The position numbers and the translations under genes are program-made. 64,000 nt of DNA from Phaseolus vulgaris. Taxonomy: Eukaryota > Streptophyta > Magnoliopsida > Fabales > Fabaceae. Below the pieces are notes generated by a model. That model made no database searches. It saw nothing but the letters and a program-made list of their open reading frames with translations, and was not told the origin of the DNA. Positions 10,861-23,554 of this stretch are shown here, piece after piece; the stretch's first letter is position 1, and every line of letters begins with the position of its first letter. The stretch covers positions 25,765,520 to 25,829,519 of the forward strand of contig NC_023758.2 of NCBI RefSeq assembly GCF_000499845.2, written 5' to 3'.

Positions 10861-11989
10861 CTCTTTTTTTAAATCAAGAAAAACTTGATTGAAGACTCAA
10901 ACGGTGTAATAGTTTGAAATCAACAAATATTATGTAATAGTTTTTATTGTTTTTTTTTCATCTTTACATCTTTACTGTAATATTTTTGCTCTTTATTTTT
11001 GTCTTTATTGTTTTTTTAAGATATAATTACGATATTGTATTTTATTCTATTTGGTTGATTGAATATTGTTTCTAATTTACTCTTTTTATCATTGCAGATT
11101 GGGATAATATCAGGTTAGTAATATCCGCTAGAGTTTGCAGATTTGTTCCGTAGAACTTATAGCAAATAAATAATAATTTTTTTTCGATCTTTTTTTAGTG
11201 TTTTCAATTAAAAGTAAAAAAAATAATATTATCTGGTTAGTAATATCTGCTAGACCTGTACCGTGCATAACAAAAATGATAATATTACATTTATTATAAT
11301 ATTAATAAATTAAATCAATTACGGAATTCAACAACATTCCTGAAAATATATTTACAATAAATAAAAAATAAAATTAAAAATAATAATAAATAAAAATATA
11401 AAAGTAAAAGTAAAAATTAAATAAAAAAGGAATTTACGTAAGATTTAAACTATTATAAAAATAAAATAAAAAAATTAATATATATATATATAATCATATA
11501 CTATATGTATATGTTTAATTTTTATTTAAAGCTCATTATATAATTTAATCAAACAATTGTGTTAAATAGATTACACAATCGTAAGAAATTTGGTCTTGTA
11601 TTGTATTTCTCTTCCACAATAATAAGGGAGAAGGATGATTTTTTGAAATTATGAAAGAAGGGAGGAAAAAGAAAGTTGGTTGAAGATTGTAAGGAGGAGA
11701 AGGTATTTTTTTTTTACCTTCTAATAACACCTCTCTAATCATATATTCACCCCTCCTTTCTTCTACTTCTTACTGTTTTAAAAGATTAACTAAACCTAAG
11801 GAAAAAAACTCCAACAACTTATTAAAATTTTATCACCCTTCTATATACATCTTTAATTTTACAAATATTGAATTAACTCTTTTAAATAATATCACACTTA
11901 TTTTAACACACAAAACAAAGTTCTTACATAAATTGCCATTGAAATTTTAAAATTCAATGTTAGATTAAAAAATTACTTTATCTTTTACT
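10861..11989. repeat. AT-rich DNA with second copies of the 1.2-1.9 kb repeat segments
   Basis: About 11030-11225 resembles 1200-1450, and 11545-11985 resembles 1490-1870. No gene is seen. The aligned part ends exactly where the outer gypsy LTR begins at 11990. Confidence 0.5.
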
Positions 11990-12510
11990 TGTTCATGCTA
12001 GAGATATGGGACCTAGAGAACTATTGAAGTCTTCGTCTTCCTCCTTCAGTCGGGCAGGTTGCTAGGTGCTTGACTAGGATCCTTCTCGCAATCGTGTCTC
12101 TCCTTCGCTCTCGATCTTGGGTGAACACCGAATGGGGGGTACCTGCAGAAGGCACTCCGACGCTCAAGTCAGTAAAGCGAATGATCGAAACTCAGGTAGG
12201 TGCACAGTAATAAATGACGTACATTTCTCCTTGGAAATCGCGCTATTTATATTATTTTAATGAGCTTACCTCATTGAGCCTGATTAGTGGAATGGATCAC
12301 ACTTAGGGTTGCATTACCTAATCCTTAATGAAGGTTTAGCTTCACTAACCTTGGTTTGAGCGTTAATGGTTGTACGTGTCGGTCGGCCAGGCCGCCCGTG
12401 GTGTCTCGGTCGGCTCGATTAGACAGACTGGAACACGTCAGCGTGTGTCTCGGTCATCTTGGGCAGGGAGACCGTGACACATCATCATGTCGATCGGCCA
12501 TACCGGTACA
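11990..12510 (-). repeat. LTR of outer gypsy element (3' LTR in element orientation)
   Basis: It reads TGTTCATGCTAG on the plus strand at one end and ccggtaca at the other, giving TG..CA termini on the minus strand. It aligns to 38517-39046 with many substitutions and short indels, and the last 130 bp are the least alike. Confidence 0.85.
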
Positions 12511-12524
12511 GTTGCCCCCTAGGC
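12511..12524 (-). promoter_or_regulatory. Polypurine tract of outer gypsy element
   Basis: On the minus strand CTAGGGGGCAAC directly precedes the LTR start TGTACCGG. This is the expected position and composition for plus-strand priming. Confidence 0.6.
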
Positions 12525-12748
12525 TCGAGGATGGGTTCATCCGGTGAGTCTTGAATGGTAGGTGTCGGTCGGCCTCCCTTAGGTACGTGACTATTGGGCT
12601 TCCCGAGGTGTGATGTAACCTTCGGCGACGTGACATGACCTGCATTAATGAGGGGTTTTTTGAGCGGGAGACATTGTGGACCGTTGGATCTGGAAGATCT
12701 AACGATTGAGATTGTTTTGACGTTTCGAGTTCCAAGGTCCTTGCACCC

Positions 12749-12756
12749 TATAAATA
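12749..12756 (+). promoter_or_regulatory. TATA box upstream of the antisense ORF
   Basis: The plus-strand sequence ccctataaatagtgg is a textbook plant TATA box. It lies about 150 bp before the ATG (12900) of the antisense ORF and outside the LTR, so it is a candidate internal promoter. The rest of 12525-12899 holds no other gene. Confidence 0.55.
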
Positions 12757-12899
12757 GTGGTCCCAACAGTGCCGAGACACTGTATTTTCTTTGTGTGAGT
12801 TGTCTGACAACCGAGCGATATCTCGTCCAGTGCTCTGATAACCGAGTGATTCTCGCCCCTCTGCTTTGCTTCGGTCTCCTACTTTATATAAGGTTAGTC

Positions 12900-14965
12900 A
12901 TGTCGACTATTTCTCGGCCTACATCATCTTCTGATCGGCCTTCTCCCTCTGTCGGTCACCCTTCTTCCCCTGTCGGTCGTTCCTCTTCATCTTCTTCATC
13001 TTCTTCTTCTTCTACCACCAACTCCCTTTCGGTCGGGGTGGCCAATGTGCCACTTTAGGTAGAGGTCATTAGGGGGGATGATCTGGCCAATGTTGTTAAC
13101 CGATCGAATTCTCCCCCGACGGCCATTCCTCTTGTTGACCTTAGCTGGGTGGACCCTAAGGTGGTTGAGATCTCGTCCACCTATAAGACCGAGGTGTCTG
13201 TGACCAAGTTTTTGGCCAAGCACCCGGTTCTAAAGGCGGGCGGGCATTCTCACTACTTTAACGTTTTTCCTTGTGAGCCCACCGAGAGTGTGTGCTTAGG
13301 GCGATCGGGTACCGGTCCCCCTTCTTTTACATGTACATTTGTCTCTTCTCGGACCTATATGTCTCCCTCCCCTTTGAAAAATTCACAATGGGCGTCCTTC
13401 GAGCGCTCAACGTGGCTCCCACCCAGATCCATCCAAACACCTGGGCGTCCCTCCAGGCCTTTCACCTGTTGTGCGATGTTATGCGCCTTCATCCCACTCC
13501 CTCTTCTTTTCTTTCTTACTATACCTCTCACCCCGCCCAACCTGCCTCTTGGCACTCCTTGGTCGGTCGGTCAAGATGTGTGTTATTTGACTCCTTTGCT
13601 ATCTCTTACAAGAGATTCAAGGAGAGGTTTGTAAAAGTTATCGTTCGGCCAGAGGCGACAACCTTCTTTTTTGACGAGGTCGGTCGGTCTCGGTTCCCTA
13701 TGTACTAGACTGTCAAGCCTCGGGATTTTAAGGCGTGGCAGAGGCCGATGGAGAGTGACAATGAGGTGGAGATTCTCTCCCTCTTCGACGCACTCCCGAG
13801 GAAGCTTCTATGCAGGAGGTTGATCGGTGCTTATACCATGACGACGCGATGGGCTTCCGTTAGGGGTATGGGTCTTTGTATTTTGCTTTGTCGGTCGGTC
13901 TTTGAATTTTCTCGTCCTCTAACACTTGTGATTTTTTGTTTTTGCAGAAGTTATTGTTCAAGATACACCGCCCAGTGCTAGCGTGCTAGACAAGTATCGG
14001 CAACAGGCAGCCGAGAGGAAGGGGCGTCGATCCATCGACGTCCTTCCTTCCACAAAGGGCTCGGATGCTCGTGCTGACAAGGGCTCGGTCGCCCCTTCCC
14101 ACAGGTCCAAGAAAAGGTTGAGGGATGGTGGTAACATTGCCACCACCACTCGTTCTCTAGGGTCTCTGCCGACACCGCCTCTCCATCGAGAAGCAGTCAA
14201 GGTGGACTCTCCCTCGCCCGTTCGTGTGGAGCAAGCGGCTCCACGTCCCGAGGCCGACCTCCATGTCACCCCTTGCCCTTTTGGGGGGTGACTTGCAATT
14301 TACTCGGAGGCACTCAGAAGGTGTTCCGAGGAGTGCCTTCCTCGGACCTTTTGAGGGGTGGCCTGGAGATGCTCACCCGGTTGTTCGTCATGGTCCAGCT
14401 GGGCATCCAAGAAAGGGATCGCCATGCCGAGGACATCTCCCGACTGGAGCATGAGGTGGCCGAGAGCGCTGACCGCTTGAAGCAGGCTCTGAATGCTAAC
14501 ACCGAGCTTTCGGAGAAGACAGCTTGGGAGGCGACCGAGCAAGAGTTGGCTCAGCACGAGGCTGCTGAAGTTGGGCGCGGTTGAGGGAGTTGAAGGTCGA
14601 GATGGCCAAGGTGGTGGCCGAGAATGTCAACCTAAAGAAGATGGTCGAGGAGAGAGATGAGAAGCTCTCATCCTCGGCCGATGAGTTGGCCACCATCCAG
14701 GCTGTCAAGGAAGAGGCTGAGGCCTAGCTTGATCGCAACTTTGAGAAGACTCAAGAGTTGCTCAAACAAAGCTTTCTTCGGGCTGTCCGCCAGGCCCATG
14801 TGCTCTGTGGGGGTCGCCGGCCTCTGGTGCTTTTGACCTTGACCACGAGGTATACCAGGGTCGGCTAATGCCTAGTGCCGAGGCGAGTGCTCTGGCGGCG
14901 CAGGAGGTTGGGCCGACCGAAGGCGAAGAGGGTGAAGTTCATGAAGACAATCAAGGTTAGATTTG
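12900..14965 (+). pseudogene. Antisense ORF of Tat-type element, 'putative gypsy type transposon' family, with intron
   Basis: The product resembles the plant family known as putative gypsy type transposon (Transposase_28-like). It begins with a Ser-rich tail (12900-13058) followed by LSWVDPKVVE-like sequence. A conserved core follows (about 13292-13850) with VSLPFEKF, APTQIHPNTWA, FLSYYT and SRFPMY, and the end is a Glu/Lys-rich coiled coil (14400-14760). A probable intron of 82 bp (13866-13947, GTATGG to TTTTTGCAG) joins the frames ending SVR and starting VIVQDTPP. Stops at 13056-13058 and 13706-13708 and frameshifts near 13290 and 14280 show decay. It lies antisense to gag-pol between integrase and the 3' LTR. 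The function in such elements is not established. Confidence 0.7.
13866..13947 (+). other. Probable spliceosomal intron in the antisense ORF
   Basis: The donor is AGGG|GTATGG, and the acceptor TTTTTGCAG|AAG follows a T-rich tract. Removing 82 bp joins the two open frames exactly, one base plus two making the junction codon. The intron is T-rich and contains no other signal. Confidence 0.65.
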
Positions 14966-15129
14966 CCTTCGGTCGGGCTATGGCCTTTCCTTGCTTTATA
15001 TTTTTCTCTCTCCTCTGAGGCCGGGGTGTGGTCTCCTCTTTTGCAATTTTTTAATCTATCGCCCATTTCCTTTTCATTCGGTCTAATTGGATTTGAAGAA
15101 AAAACTTCCACAAGTTAAACATGTCGGTC

Positions 15130-15440
15130 TTTAATTGTTTGGGTGGTCGGCCATTATTTGTGATTGCATTAATCGAACAAATTGAATGGGCGGTCATCCA
15201 TTAATTGTAAATTAAGTTAATAGAATAAGTTGAATGGGCAGTCGGCCATTAATTGTGATTCGAACAAGTTGAATGGGCGGTCAGCCATTAATTGTGATTT
15301 AAGTTAATCAAACAAGTTGGATGGACGGTCGGCCATTAATTGTGATTGCATTAATCGAACAAATTGAATGGGCGGTCGGCCATTAATTGTGATTGCATTA
15401 ATCGAACAAATGGAATGGTCGATCGACCATTGATATGTGA
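15130..15440. repeat. Tandem repeats in outer gypsy element, array 1
   Basis: About seven units of roughly 40-60 bp contain gaatgggcggtcggccatta followed by attgtgatt and often gcattaatcgaacaaatt. They lie in the non-coding stretch between integrase and the antisense ORF. Confidence 0.75.
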
Positions 15441-15474
15441 GTTTATTTGTGCCAAGTTATAGTGTTAACTTGGG

Positions 15475-15800
15475 TATGCCGATGAGTCTCAGCAGGGTAT
15501 GCTAGTTAAGGCTTCATCCAGACCAAACCGAGTGAGAGGTGTTGGCAGGATATGTCGTTTAAGGCTTCGTCCAGGCCAAACCTAGTTGATCGGTCTCGGC
15601 AAGGTATGCTGGTTAAGGCTTCATCCAAATCGAGTTGAGTGTGGGGTGTTGGCAGGGTATGCCGGTTAAGGTTTCATCAAGACCGAGCTGAGTGTGAGGT
15701 GTTGGTAGAGTTTGCCAGTTCAGGCTTCATCTAGACCAAACCTAGTTGATCGGTCTCGGCAGGGTATGTCGGTTAAGGCTTCATCCAGACTGAGTCGAGG
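15475..15800. repeat. Tandem repeats in outer gypsy element, array 2
   Basis: Six units of about 60 bp share ggcagggtatgccggttaag followed by gcttcatccagacc. This is a second, unrelated array beside array 1. Variable tandem repeats near the 3' end are a known habit of Tat-lineage elements. Confidence 0.75.
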
Positions 15801-15892
15801 GGTTGCAGGAGAACAGTGCTAGTACTTTAATGAAAACGCCTCGTCAAAACCTCCTTGGTAGGGTGAGGAAAGAGTGCGTGAGTTTATTTAAT

Positions 15893-17335
15893 TCAGCTGT
15901 AATAAAACTTGAGGTGCGAGGCATTCCACGTCTTCGGTACAATTTTGCCCGAAAGCCACTCTAAGTGATAAGCTCCCCCCTTTGTGACTTCTCGGACTCA
16001 GAAAGGTCCCTCCCAGTTGGACAAGAACTTCCCTTCATTTTTCCTTGCATCACTGCGCATCCTCCAGACGAGGTCGCCCTTCTAGAAGCTCCTCGGTCGG
16101 ACTTTGGTGTTGTATCGCCTAAACACCCGGATCTTGCAAGCGGCCTCCCGAATCATGCTCTTGTCATGAAACTCACTTACCAAATCGAGATTGACCGCTA
16201 GGCTTTCCTCGTTTAGGGTGAGGTCGAACATTTGCCTTCGTATGGTGGGCTCGGCCACCTCGACCAGTATCATGGCCTCGGCCCCAAATGTCAGGTTGTA
16301 GGGTGTCTCCTGCGTGGTAGTTTGGGGGGTGCATTTGTACGCCTAGAGTACTTCTATCAGCTACTCGGTCCATCGGCCTTTTGCCTTGCCCAGACGCTTT
16401 TTCAGCTCATTGAGTATGACCTTATTGGCGCCCTCGGCTTACCCATTAGTTTGTGGGTGTTCTACCGAAGCCATAACAGACTTGATGCCCAGGTCGCCGT
16501 AAATGGACTGCAGTCCTCGGTCAATAAAATGTCGGCCATTATCAGTTATTATTGTGTGTGGGACGCCAAATATGCAAATAATGTTATTCCATACGAAGTT
16601 TTGCACGTTTTTGGTCGAGATGGATGCAAGGGTTTCGACCTCAATCCATTTGGTGAAGTAGTCGACTCCCACGAGGAGGAACTTGGTCTGCCCTTTTCCT
16701 GGCGCAAAGGGACCGATAATGTCCATCCCCTAGATGGAAAATGACCATGGGGAGATAATACTGTGCAGCTCTTCTGGCCTTGGGTGATGGAGAGGGTCGA
16801 ACTCCTGGCACTTGGCACATTTCTTCACGTACTCGGCACAGTACCCTGAACGGTTGACCAGTAGTAGCCAGCCCGTAGGACCTTAGCGGTCATATTCCTC
16901 GTCCCAGAGTGATTTTCGCAGACTCCCTCGTGGATCTCGTCCAGAATGTACTCGACCCGTTTGTTGGTGATGCACTTCAGTAGGAGGGCCGAGTATCCTC
17001 TTCGGTACAAGTCCTCGTTGATCATGGTGTAGAGGACACACTGTTGTTTCATCGCTTTTTCTTGCTCTAGCTTGCACATGTCGTCCTCTAGGTACTGCAT
17101 GATGGGTATCATCTAGTTATCAGTCTTGGCCTCGTCTATTGCAAGGCATTCGGTCTCGGACACACTGGGGTGCCTCAGCCATATATGTATGACTAATCTT
17201 TGGTGGCTCTTCTTCTTGGTGACTGACAACTTAGACAATATGTCGGTCCTCTTGTTTTCCTCCCTCGGTATGTGTTCCAAGGGTGCCTTGTTGAATCAGG
17301 CAATGCTGTTTTTGGCCACGTGATAGTATCGTTGT
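15893..17335 (-). pseudogene. Outer gypsy pol, integrase part (after the nested insertion)
   Basis: The minus strand reads from HVAKNSIA at the insertion edge through a spacer. A zinc-binding region follows (GVCENHSGTRNMTAKVLRAG, then C-x2-C as CAKC), then the integrase core with MDIIGPF, VDYFTKWIE, ITDNGRHF and HPQTNG, and a C-terminal part ending NASHLKFYYS then TGA at 15893-15895. Several in-frame stops occur, for example after HPQTNG. The pol part before it resumes at 34893 on the other side of the nested element, where the frame carries straight on. Confidence 0.85.
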
Positions 17336-18058
17336 TGATGGAAGAGGGTCAAGCACAACCTTAAAGGAAGGTCATGCACAAGGACATCTAGGGCCAACCA
17401 CAAGGGCAATGACCAAGAGGCTTGATGAGGATTGGAACAAGGCCACCGATGGTAGAGAAATCTATCTTTACATGTTCCAAGAAAGCCCAACATCAAGCGT
17501 AGCATAGCTTTATTTTCTTGTCCAAATAGTATAGAATTTACTATTGTGAATTTGTTTAAATTGCAATTAGGATTAAGCTAGGTTTACCTAAGTTAGCTTA
17601 CGGTTTCTAGAACCTACTAAACTAACTTAGGCCGCCCATGTGAAGGATAGGCGCACCATGTGCTCACATTTCCCATGTGCTCCCATGTGCTTCCATGTGC
17701 TCACATTTGCATGTAATTTGGCTAGCATTTTCTCTTCATTTACATGTGCATTTTCGGTCCTCCAAGGCTATTTAAGGAGGAGCCTACCTCATGTAAATCC
17801 AAGATGAATTTGAGTAATGAAATGTTGCCAAAATGTGTCATTCTTACTCCCTTGCCTAAAATCTCTCTAGATTTAGGTCTTTAATCTTCAACCCGTTCAC
17901 CTACCAAAGAGAGCTGGCCGAACCTCTCTCACTCTCCTACTCTTCATGCACCTCCAAGGCTACCACAACTCTTAGGAGAGTCTTGTTCCACCATCAACCC
18001 ATTGAAGCTTCCGCAAACCACCACAAAAACCGTAAAAGAGAAGAGCCCAATGCCATCA
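17336..18058 (+). repeat. 5' LTR of middle chromovirus
   Basis: It starts TGATGGAAGAGGG and ends AATGCCATCA, the same ends as 34197-34892. It keeps a 23-bp segment that the other LTR lacks, and holds copies of ccatgtgctcacattt (17636-17710) that also vary between the LTRs. A frame continuous with the integrase tail is open here to TAG at 17505-17507. Confidence 0.9.
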
Positions 18059-18060
18059 TT

Positions 18061-18077
18061 TGGTATCATAGCTATGG
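18061..18077 (+). promoter_or_regulatory. Primer-binding site of middle chromovirus
   Basis: TGGTATCATAGC lies two bases after the 5' LTR. It is close to the usual initiator-Met tRNA site TGGTATCAGAGC, with one change. Confidence 0.65.
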
Positions 18078-19940
18078 TCTTCAAGAGATAAGTGTCTCTT
18101 TGTATTTTTCATTTTGAGTTCTTCTTATCTTCATGTTGTTCATCTTTTGTTCAAGTTGTCTTGCTGTTTTAAGTTTTTAATTTGTTTTGGATGCTATTCT
18201 AAGCATTTCAATCGGTAGAAATTGTTCAATTTGTTCTTGAGCACCTTATTTTCAATTTTGTGTAGGATTCTATGGTGAATTGTGTTGCTGTTTTTATTTT
18301 AGGATATTTCAGTCTTGCTTGAATTTCTGTTCGGTACATATGATGTGTTTGAGTCATTTTATTTTTTGAATTTATAAGTTTTGCATAGTCATGTAATTCC
18401 AAAATTGTCAACAAATCTTAGTAGTACTTTTCTTGATTCATTTGTTTCTTGTTTTGATTTGAGTGTTTAATTTGAATTCTGAATTGATTGTTCCTTTTGG
18501 TGCATTTTTCCTTTTAGTTTGAGTTCATATTTGTATGCTAGATCATACAAATTCTATCACATTCATTCCATTGTGTTTTTGTAGTTTCTCATTCTGTTTT
18601 TTTAATTCCAGATTTAGAATCCTCTGTTTCAACAAATTATGTTCTGGCTGTTTTGTTTTATGAAAATTAAATACGTTAAAAGAAAATTACAAGATTCTGG
18701 ATTTCAGTGGTGTCAAGTGTTATCAAAAGAAGATAAAAAAGAATCAGTTGAAAAAAAAAGATAAATCACACAAAAAAAGTGTGCATTCTGGCGCTGAAAC
18801 TGACGGTAATTGGACATTGTTTTTTGGAAACATTATTACAATTAATTGGTGCATGTGCTTGGAGTGAATCCAATGCCAAAAGTTTGTTAAGAAACTGAAT
18901 TTTTTTTTTTTAAATTTTCAGAAGCAAATACAAAATAGCCAGCTCAGCATAAATCATTAAAGTCACGCTTTCTGAACCACAATATTTTCAGTAGTGCTAT
19001 TTCGGTTTTTCAAATCAATTCTAGTGTCATTCTTTAGGTTCCTTTTGTGTGCCAACCTTTACTGAGTGCCTATTTTTATTTGCTTGTCCAATTTCATTCT
19101 GAACTCTTTCTAGTTGTGTCATATTATTAAATCCAATTGCAGTGGTGCTGTTTTTAAGTTTTAATTGTTTCTTGCTTTCTTTTCTTGACCTCTAAAATTG
19201 TTGGTGCATAAATATCAATTGGTGCTTGTTGAGTAGAAATTGACTTGAGGAGAGTCTAGCTCTACTTAGTAGGTACTGTTTTGAAGAATTTAATTGCTTA
19301 AACCATAAGAGGATCAAGGCAAGGGGCAGCAACAAATACAAATACCAAAATACACCATACACTTTGAAAGGCACAACAAAGAAAAGCAACAACAAGTCAA
19401 GGGAGTGCATAGCTTAACAAGCTGAAATTTAATTTGTGCAATTTAATTTCTTTTCATTTCTTGAATTGTAATTACATTTCACTTTTGTTAATTAGTGGAT
19501 TAAATCACGAATTAGACAGTGAGTGTGTCTTCAAAGGCTCAAAGTGTCTAAGAAGCCTCACCTAGGAAACTACTAGTTTAAGCTTTGTAGATTAGCTTTG
19601 TTAATTGTTTTAGCTAGATTTCCTTACGTCAATATTTGTTTAATCTTGCTTTAATTTGCTTTTGCTTATCTTTGTTTAAAGCTTTGATAAATTGCTTTAG
19701 TTGTTAAATAGATTTGCATTGTTTTCTTGCATAAAATTTGATTTCTCCACCCTCATTGTGTTCTAAGTGATTTACCTAAAAAGAGAATTGTGTGAAGATT
19801 TTGAGGGATAGTTTTTGGCTAAGGCAAGACTTGGTATTTAATAGTTCTTAGTGACTCACCTCTCTTACCTAGAAAACTACCTTCATTAACTTTCCTCTTC
19901 TTTCTTAAAGTAAAGCATTTCTAAACTCAAAGTTTTAGTC
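18078..19940 (+). other. Leader of middle chromovirus
   Basis: This is a non-coding, T-rich stretch of 1.9 kb between the primer site and gag. No ORF or RNA gene is recognised. Confidence 0.5.
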
Positions 19941-21566
19941 ATGTCTTCTCACTCCTCTAAATCTCTTGAAAGTGATGTGAAGTCCTTAAAATCTCTTTTA
20001 AGACAACTTTCCAAGGATGTTCAATTAATTTCATATAGACAATTGGAGAATGAGGCCAAAATCAATGAATTGACTAAAGCAAAGGATGAGAATTCTCAAA
20101 ATTCAAAAAAATCACATACTCATGCATCTAACTCCAAAGATCATGATTCTCTAAGGGAGGAAAGTCTTAGAATCAATTATTACTACCAACCACCCCCTAG
20201 GAGAAGTAGAAGAAGAGAGCAAGAAAGCCCAAGAGAGGTCAGGGTAGACCTACCTCATTTCTATGGTAAAGAAGGTGTAGAAGTATACCTAGATTGGGAG
20301 ATGAAGGTAGAGCAACTTTTTGCTTGCCATAGAGTGAGTGAAGAAAGGAAAGTGCGCTTAGCCACTCTTAGCTTTCAAGGAAATGCTATGTATTGGTGGA
20401 CATCTTTAGAGAGAGATAGACGTCTTCATAGGGAGCCTCCCATAGAATATTGGAATGACCTTAGGGGAGCCCTAAGACGTCGCCACATACCCTCCTACTA
20501 CAATATGGAGTTAATGGACAAGCTCCAAAGACTCCAACAAAGAAATATGAGTGTAGAAGAGTATAGACAAAAGATGGAGCTTTACATGATGAGAGCCTCT
20601 ATTAGAGAGGAAGAGGTCAGCACCATAGCAAGGTTCCTAAGTGGGCTCACTCTTGAGATAAGAGATAGGGTTGAACTTCTCCCCTATCAAGACTTGAATG
20701 ATTTGGTTCAACTTTGCATTAAAGTTGAACAACAAAATTTACGAAAAACTTCAAGTCAAAGGGTAGGTTCATATTCTAACTTCTATCCCAAGAGAGATTT
20801 TAAAAGGGAAGTTAGCACATCTAGAGAGAAACCAAAAGAAACTACTAAACCCTTAGCAAAGGATACCTCCACCCCACCTATCCGAGCTAGGGACACCAAA
20901 TGTTTTAAATGTTTTGGAAGAGGACATGTGCAAGCACAATGTCCAAACCAAAGAGCTTTGTTCTTAAAAGGAAAAGGTGAATACACTAGTGGTGAGGATG
21001 AGCCTAGTGAAAAAGAAGAGGAAGGGGGAGATGATGAGAGGGTAAATCCTTTAGAGGGGGATTTATTAATGATTAGGAGAACCCTCAACAATCAACCCAG
21101 TGCATCCATAGAAACACAAAGGGAGAACATCTTTCACACAAGATGCAATGTTTTAGAAAATATATGCTCTCTCATTGTGGATAGTGGATCAAGCTGCAAT
21201 TTTTGTAGCGCTAGGATGGTTGAGAAACTAAATCTACAAGTAGTTCCTCATCCTAAACCTTACAAATTACAATGGATCAATGAGAATGGGGAACTAAGTG
21301 TAGATAAACAAGTGGAAGTCAAGTTCTCTATAGGTAACTACAAAGACAAAGTTTTATGTGATGTAGTGTCTATGGAAGCTTGTCATATCTTATTAGGTAG
21401 ACCATGGCAATTTGATAAGAAAACCTTGCATGATGGTCTAACTAACGAGATTTCCTTCACCCATAAGCACAAAAAGTTTGTACTTAATCCTTTACCACAT
21501 TCCCAAGTGGTAAGAGATCAAATACAAATGAAACATAAGAAGGATGAGGAGAAAAAAAAGAGATAG
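19941..21566 (+). pseudogene. Middle chromovirus gag and protease
   Basis: The 541-codon frame encodes capsid-type gag (about residues 80-260, with WWTSL and LTLEIRDRVELLPYQDL). A single zinc knuckle follows, CFKCFGRGHVQAQC (about residues 315-328). The aspartic protease has LIVDSGSS (about residue 412) and a following LGRPWQFD. It ends at a TAG in an A/G-rich run; one base less or more in the poly-A (21550-21558) puts the next frame in register with the RT part. It is therefore a disabled polyprotein, not a natural stop. Confidence 0.85.
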
Positions 21567-23554
21567 AAAAAGAGAAAATCCTTAGGGATAGGAAGGCGTG
21601 GGAGAAGAGTGTTCCTTCCCACAAGGTTATTCAACAAGACAAACCTTTTGAAAACACCTTGGAAAATATGCTTCTAGTTGAAAAACCTAGCCTAATCTTT
21701 TGTAAAAGAACACTTACATGCACTGCCACAAATCTTGAACCCATGAGTCTACCTCCTCAAGTTACAAATCTTTTAAGTGAATTTGAAGATATATTCTCTA
21801 AAGAGGGGCCAAAAGGACTTCCTCCTTTTAGAGGTATAGAACATCAAATTGACTTGATTTCGGGGGCAAGCCTACCAAATAGGCCAGCATATAGAACTAA
21901 CCCCGAGGAAACAAAGGAGATAGAGTCTCAAGTTCAAGACTTGTTGGAGAAGGGTTGGGTTCAAAAGAGCCTAAGCCCTTTGTGTTGTACCTGTCTTGTT
22001 GGTGCCCAAAAAGGATGGAAAATGGAGAATGTGTTGTGATTGTCGAGCAATCAACAACATCACCATCAAGTATAGGCATCCAATCCCAAAGCTTGATGAC
22101 ATGCTTGATAAGTTACATGGGTCAATTATATTTTCCAAGATTGGTCTTAAAAGTGGGTATCACCAAATTCAAATCAAAGAGGGTGATGAGTGGAAAACCG
22201 CTTTTAAGACCAAGTTTGGACTATATGAGTGGTTGGTGATGCCTTTTGGTCTCACTAACGCACCTAGTACATTCATGAGGCTAATGAATCATGCCTTGCG
22301 AGATTTCATAGGTAAATATGTAGTAGTATACTTTGATGATATCTTAGTGTATAGTAAAAACCTAGAAGACCATCTAAGTCACCTTAGGGAAGTTCTTCTA
22401 GTGCTTAGGAAAAATAGTTTGTTTGCCAATAGTGATAAATGTACTTTTTGTGTGGATAGTATAGTTTTTCTAGGCTTTATAGTTAACAAAAAGGGGGTAC
22501 ATGTTGACCCCGAGAAAATCAAAGCCATCCAAGAGTGGCCAACTCCACAAAATGTAAGTGATGTGAGAAGCTTTCATGGTTTAGCTAGCTTTTATAGACG
22601 CTTTGTGCCAAATTTTTCAAGCATAGCTTCACGTCTCAATGAGCTTGTAAAGAAAGATATTGCATTTTTTTGGAATGAAAAGCATGAACAAGCCTTTCAA
22701 AGGCTAAAGGCTCAACTTACCAATGCACCCATTCTAGCTCTACCAAATTTTGCTAAAACTTTTGAGATAGAATGTGATGCATCGGGGGTTGGCATAGGTG
22801 CGGTTTTGTTACAAGGTGGACATCCCATTGCTTATTTTAGTGAAAAACTTCATGGGGCCACCCTTAACTATCCCACCTATGACAAAAAGCTCTATGTACT
22901 TGTGAGGGCCTTAAAGACTTGGGAACACTATCTTGTTTCAAAAGAATTTGTTATTCATAGTGATCATGAGTCTTTAAAATATTTGAGAGGCCAACACAAG
23001 CTCAATAAAAGGCATGAAAAATGGATGGAATTTCTTGAACAATTTCCTTATGTTATCAAATACAAGAAGGGAAGCACAAACACAGTGGTGAATGCTCTCT
23101 CAAGGAGACATGTGCTCTTTTCAAAACTTGGTGCCCAAATTCTTGGATTTGACCACATAAAAGAACTTTATCAAGAAGACCAAGTCTTTGCATCCATCTA
23201 TGCTAAATGTGAACATAGAGCACAAGAGGGTTACTATGTGACCGAGGGATATCTTTTTAAGGAAAGCAAACTTTGTATTCCCCAAGGTACACATATAAAG
23301 CTTCTTGTAAAAGAATCACATGAGGGGGGTCTCATGGGCCATTTTGGAGTTGACAAGACTTTTGATCTCTTAAAAGGAAATTATTGCCCACACATGAGAA
23401 AGGATGTCCAAAGACATTGTTCCAGATGCATTTCATGTTTAAAAGCAAAATCTAGAACAATGCCTCATGGACTATATACTCTTTTACCCCCTTTACCGAT
23501 TGCAAATGCTCCTTGGGAAGATATTAGCATGGATTTCATCTTAGGACTTCCAAG
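21567..23554 (+). pseudogene. Middle chromovirus RT, RNase H and N-terminal integrase
   Basis: The frame restarts after the poly-A break and passes LPPFRGIEHQIDL. A one-base shift near 21975 is then followed by RT ([46 protein letters not shown]) and RNase H ([29 protein letters not shown]). The integrase zinc region has H-x-HFG-type residues and CSRCISC. Coding is cut at 23554 by the inner copia element within the motif MDFILGLP of the integrase and resumes at 33336. The catalytic YFDD motif is intact. Confidence 0.9.

Noticed and set aside
12454..12766. Two overlapping minus-strand frames near the left LTR of the outer element
   Set aside because: They cross the LTR boundary, share no motif with gag-pol and are opposite to the TATA box and antisense ORF. 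They are treated as chance.
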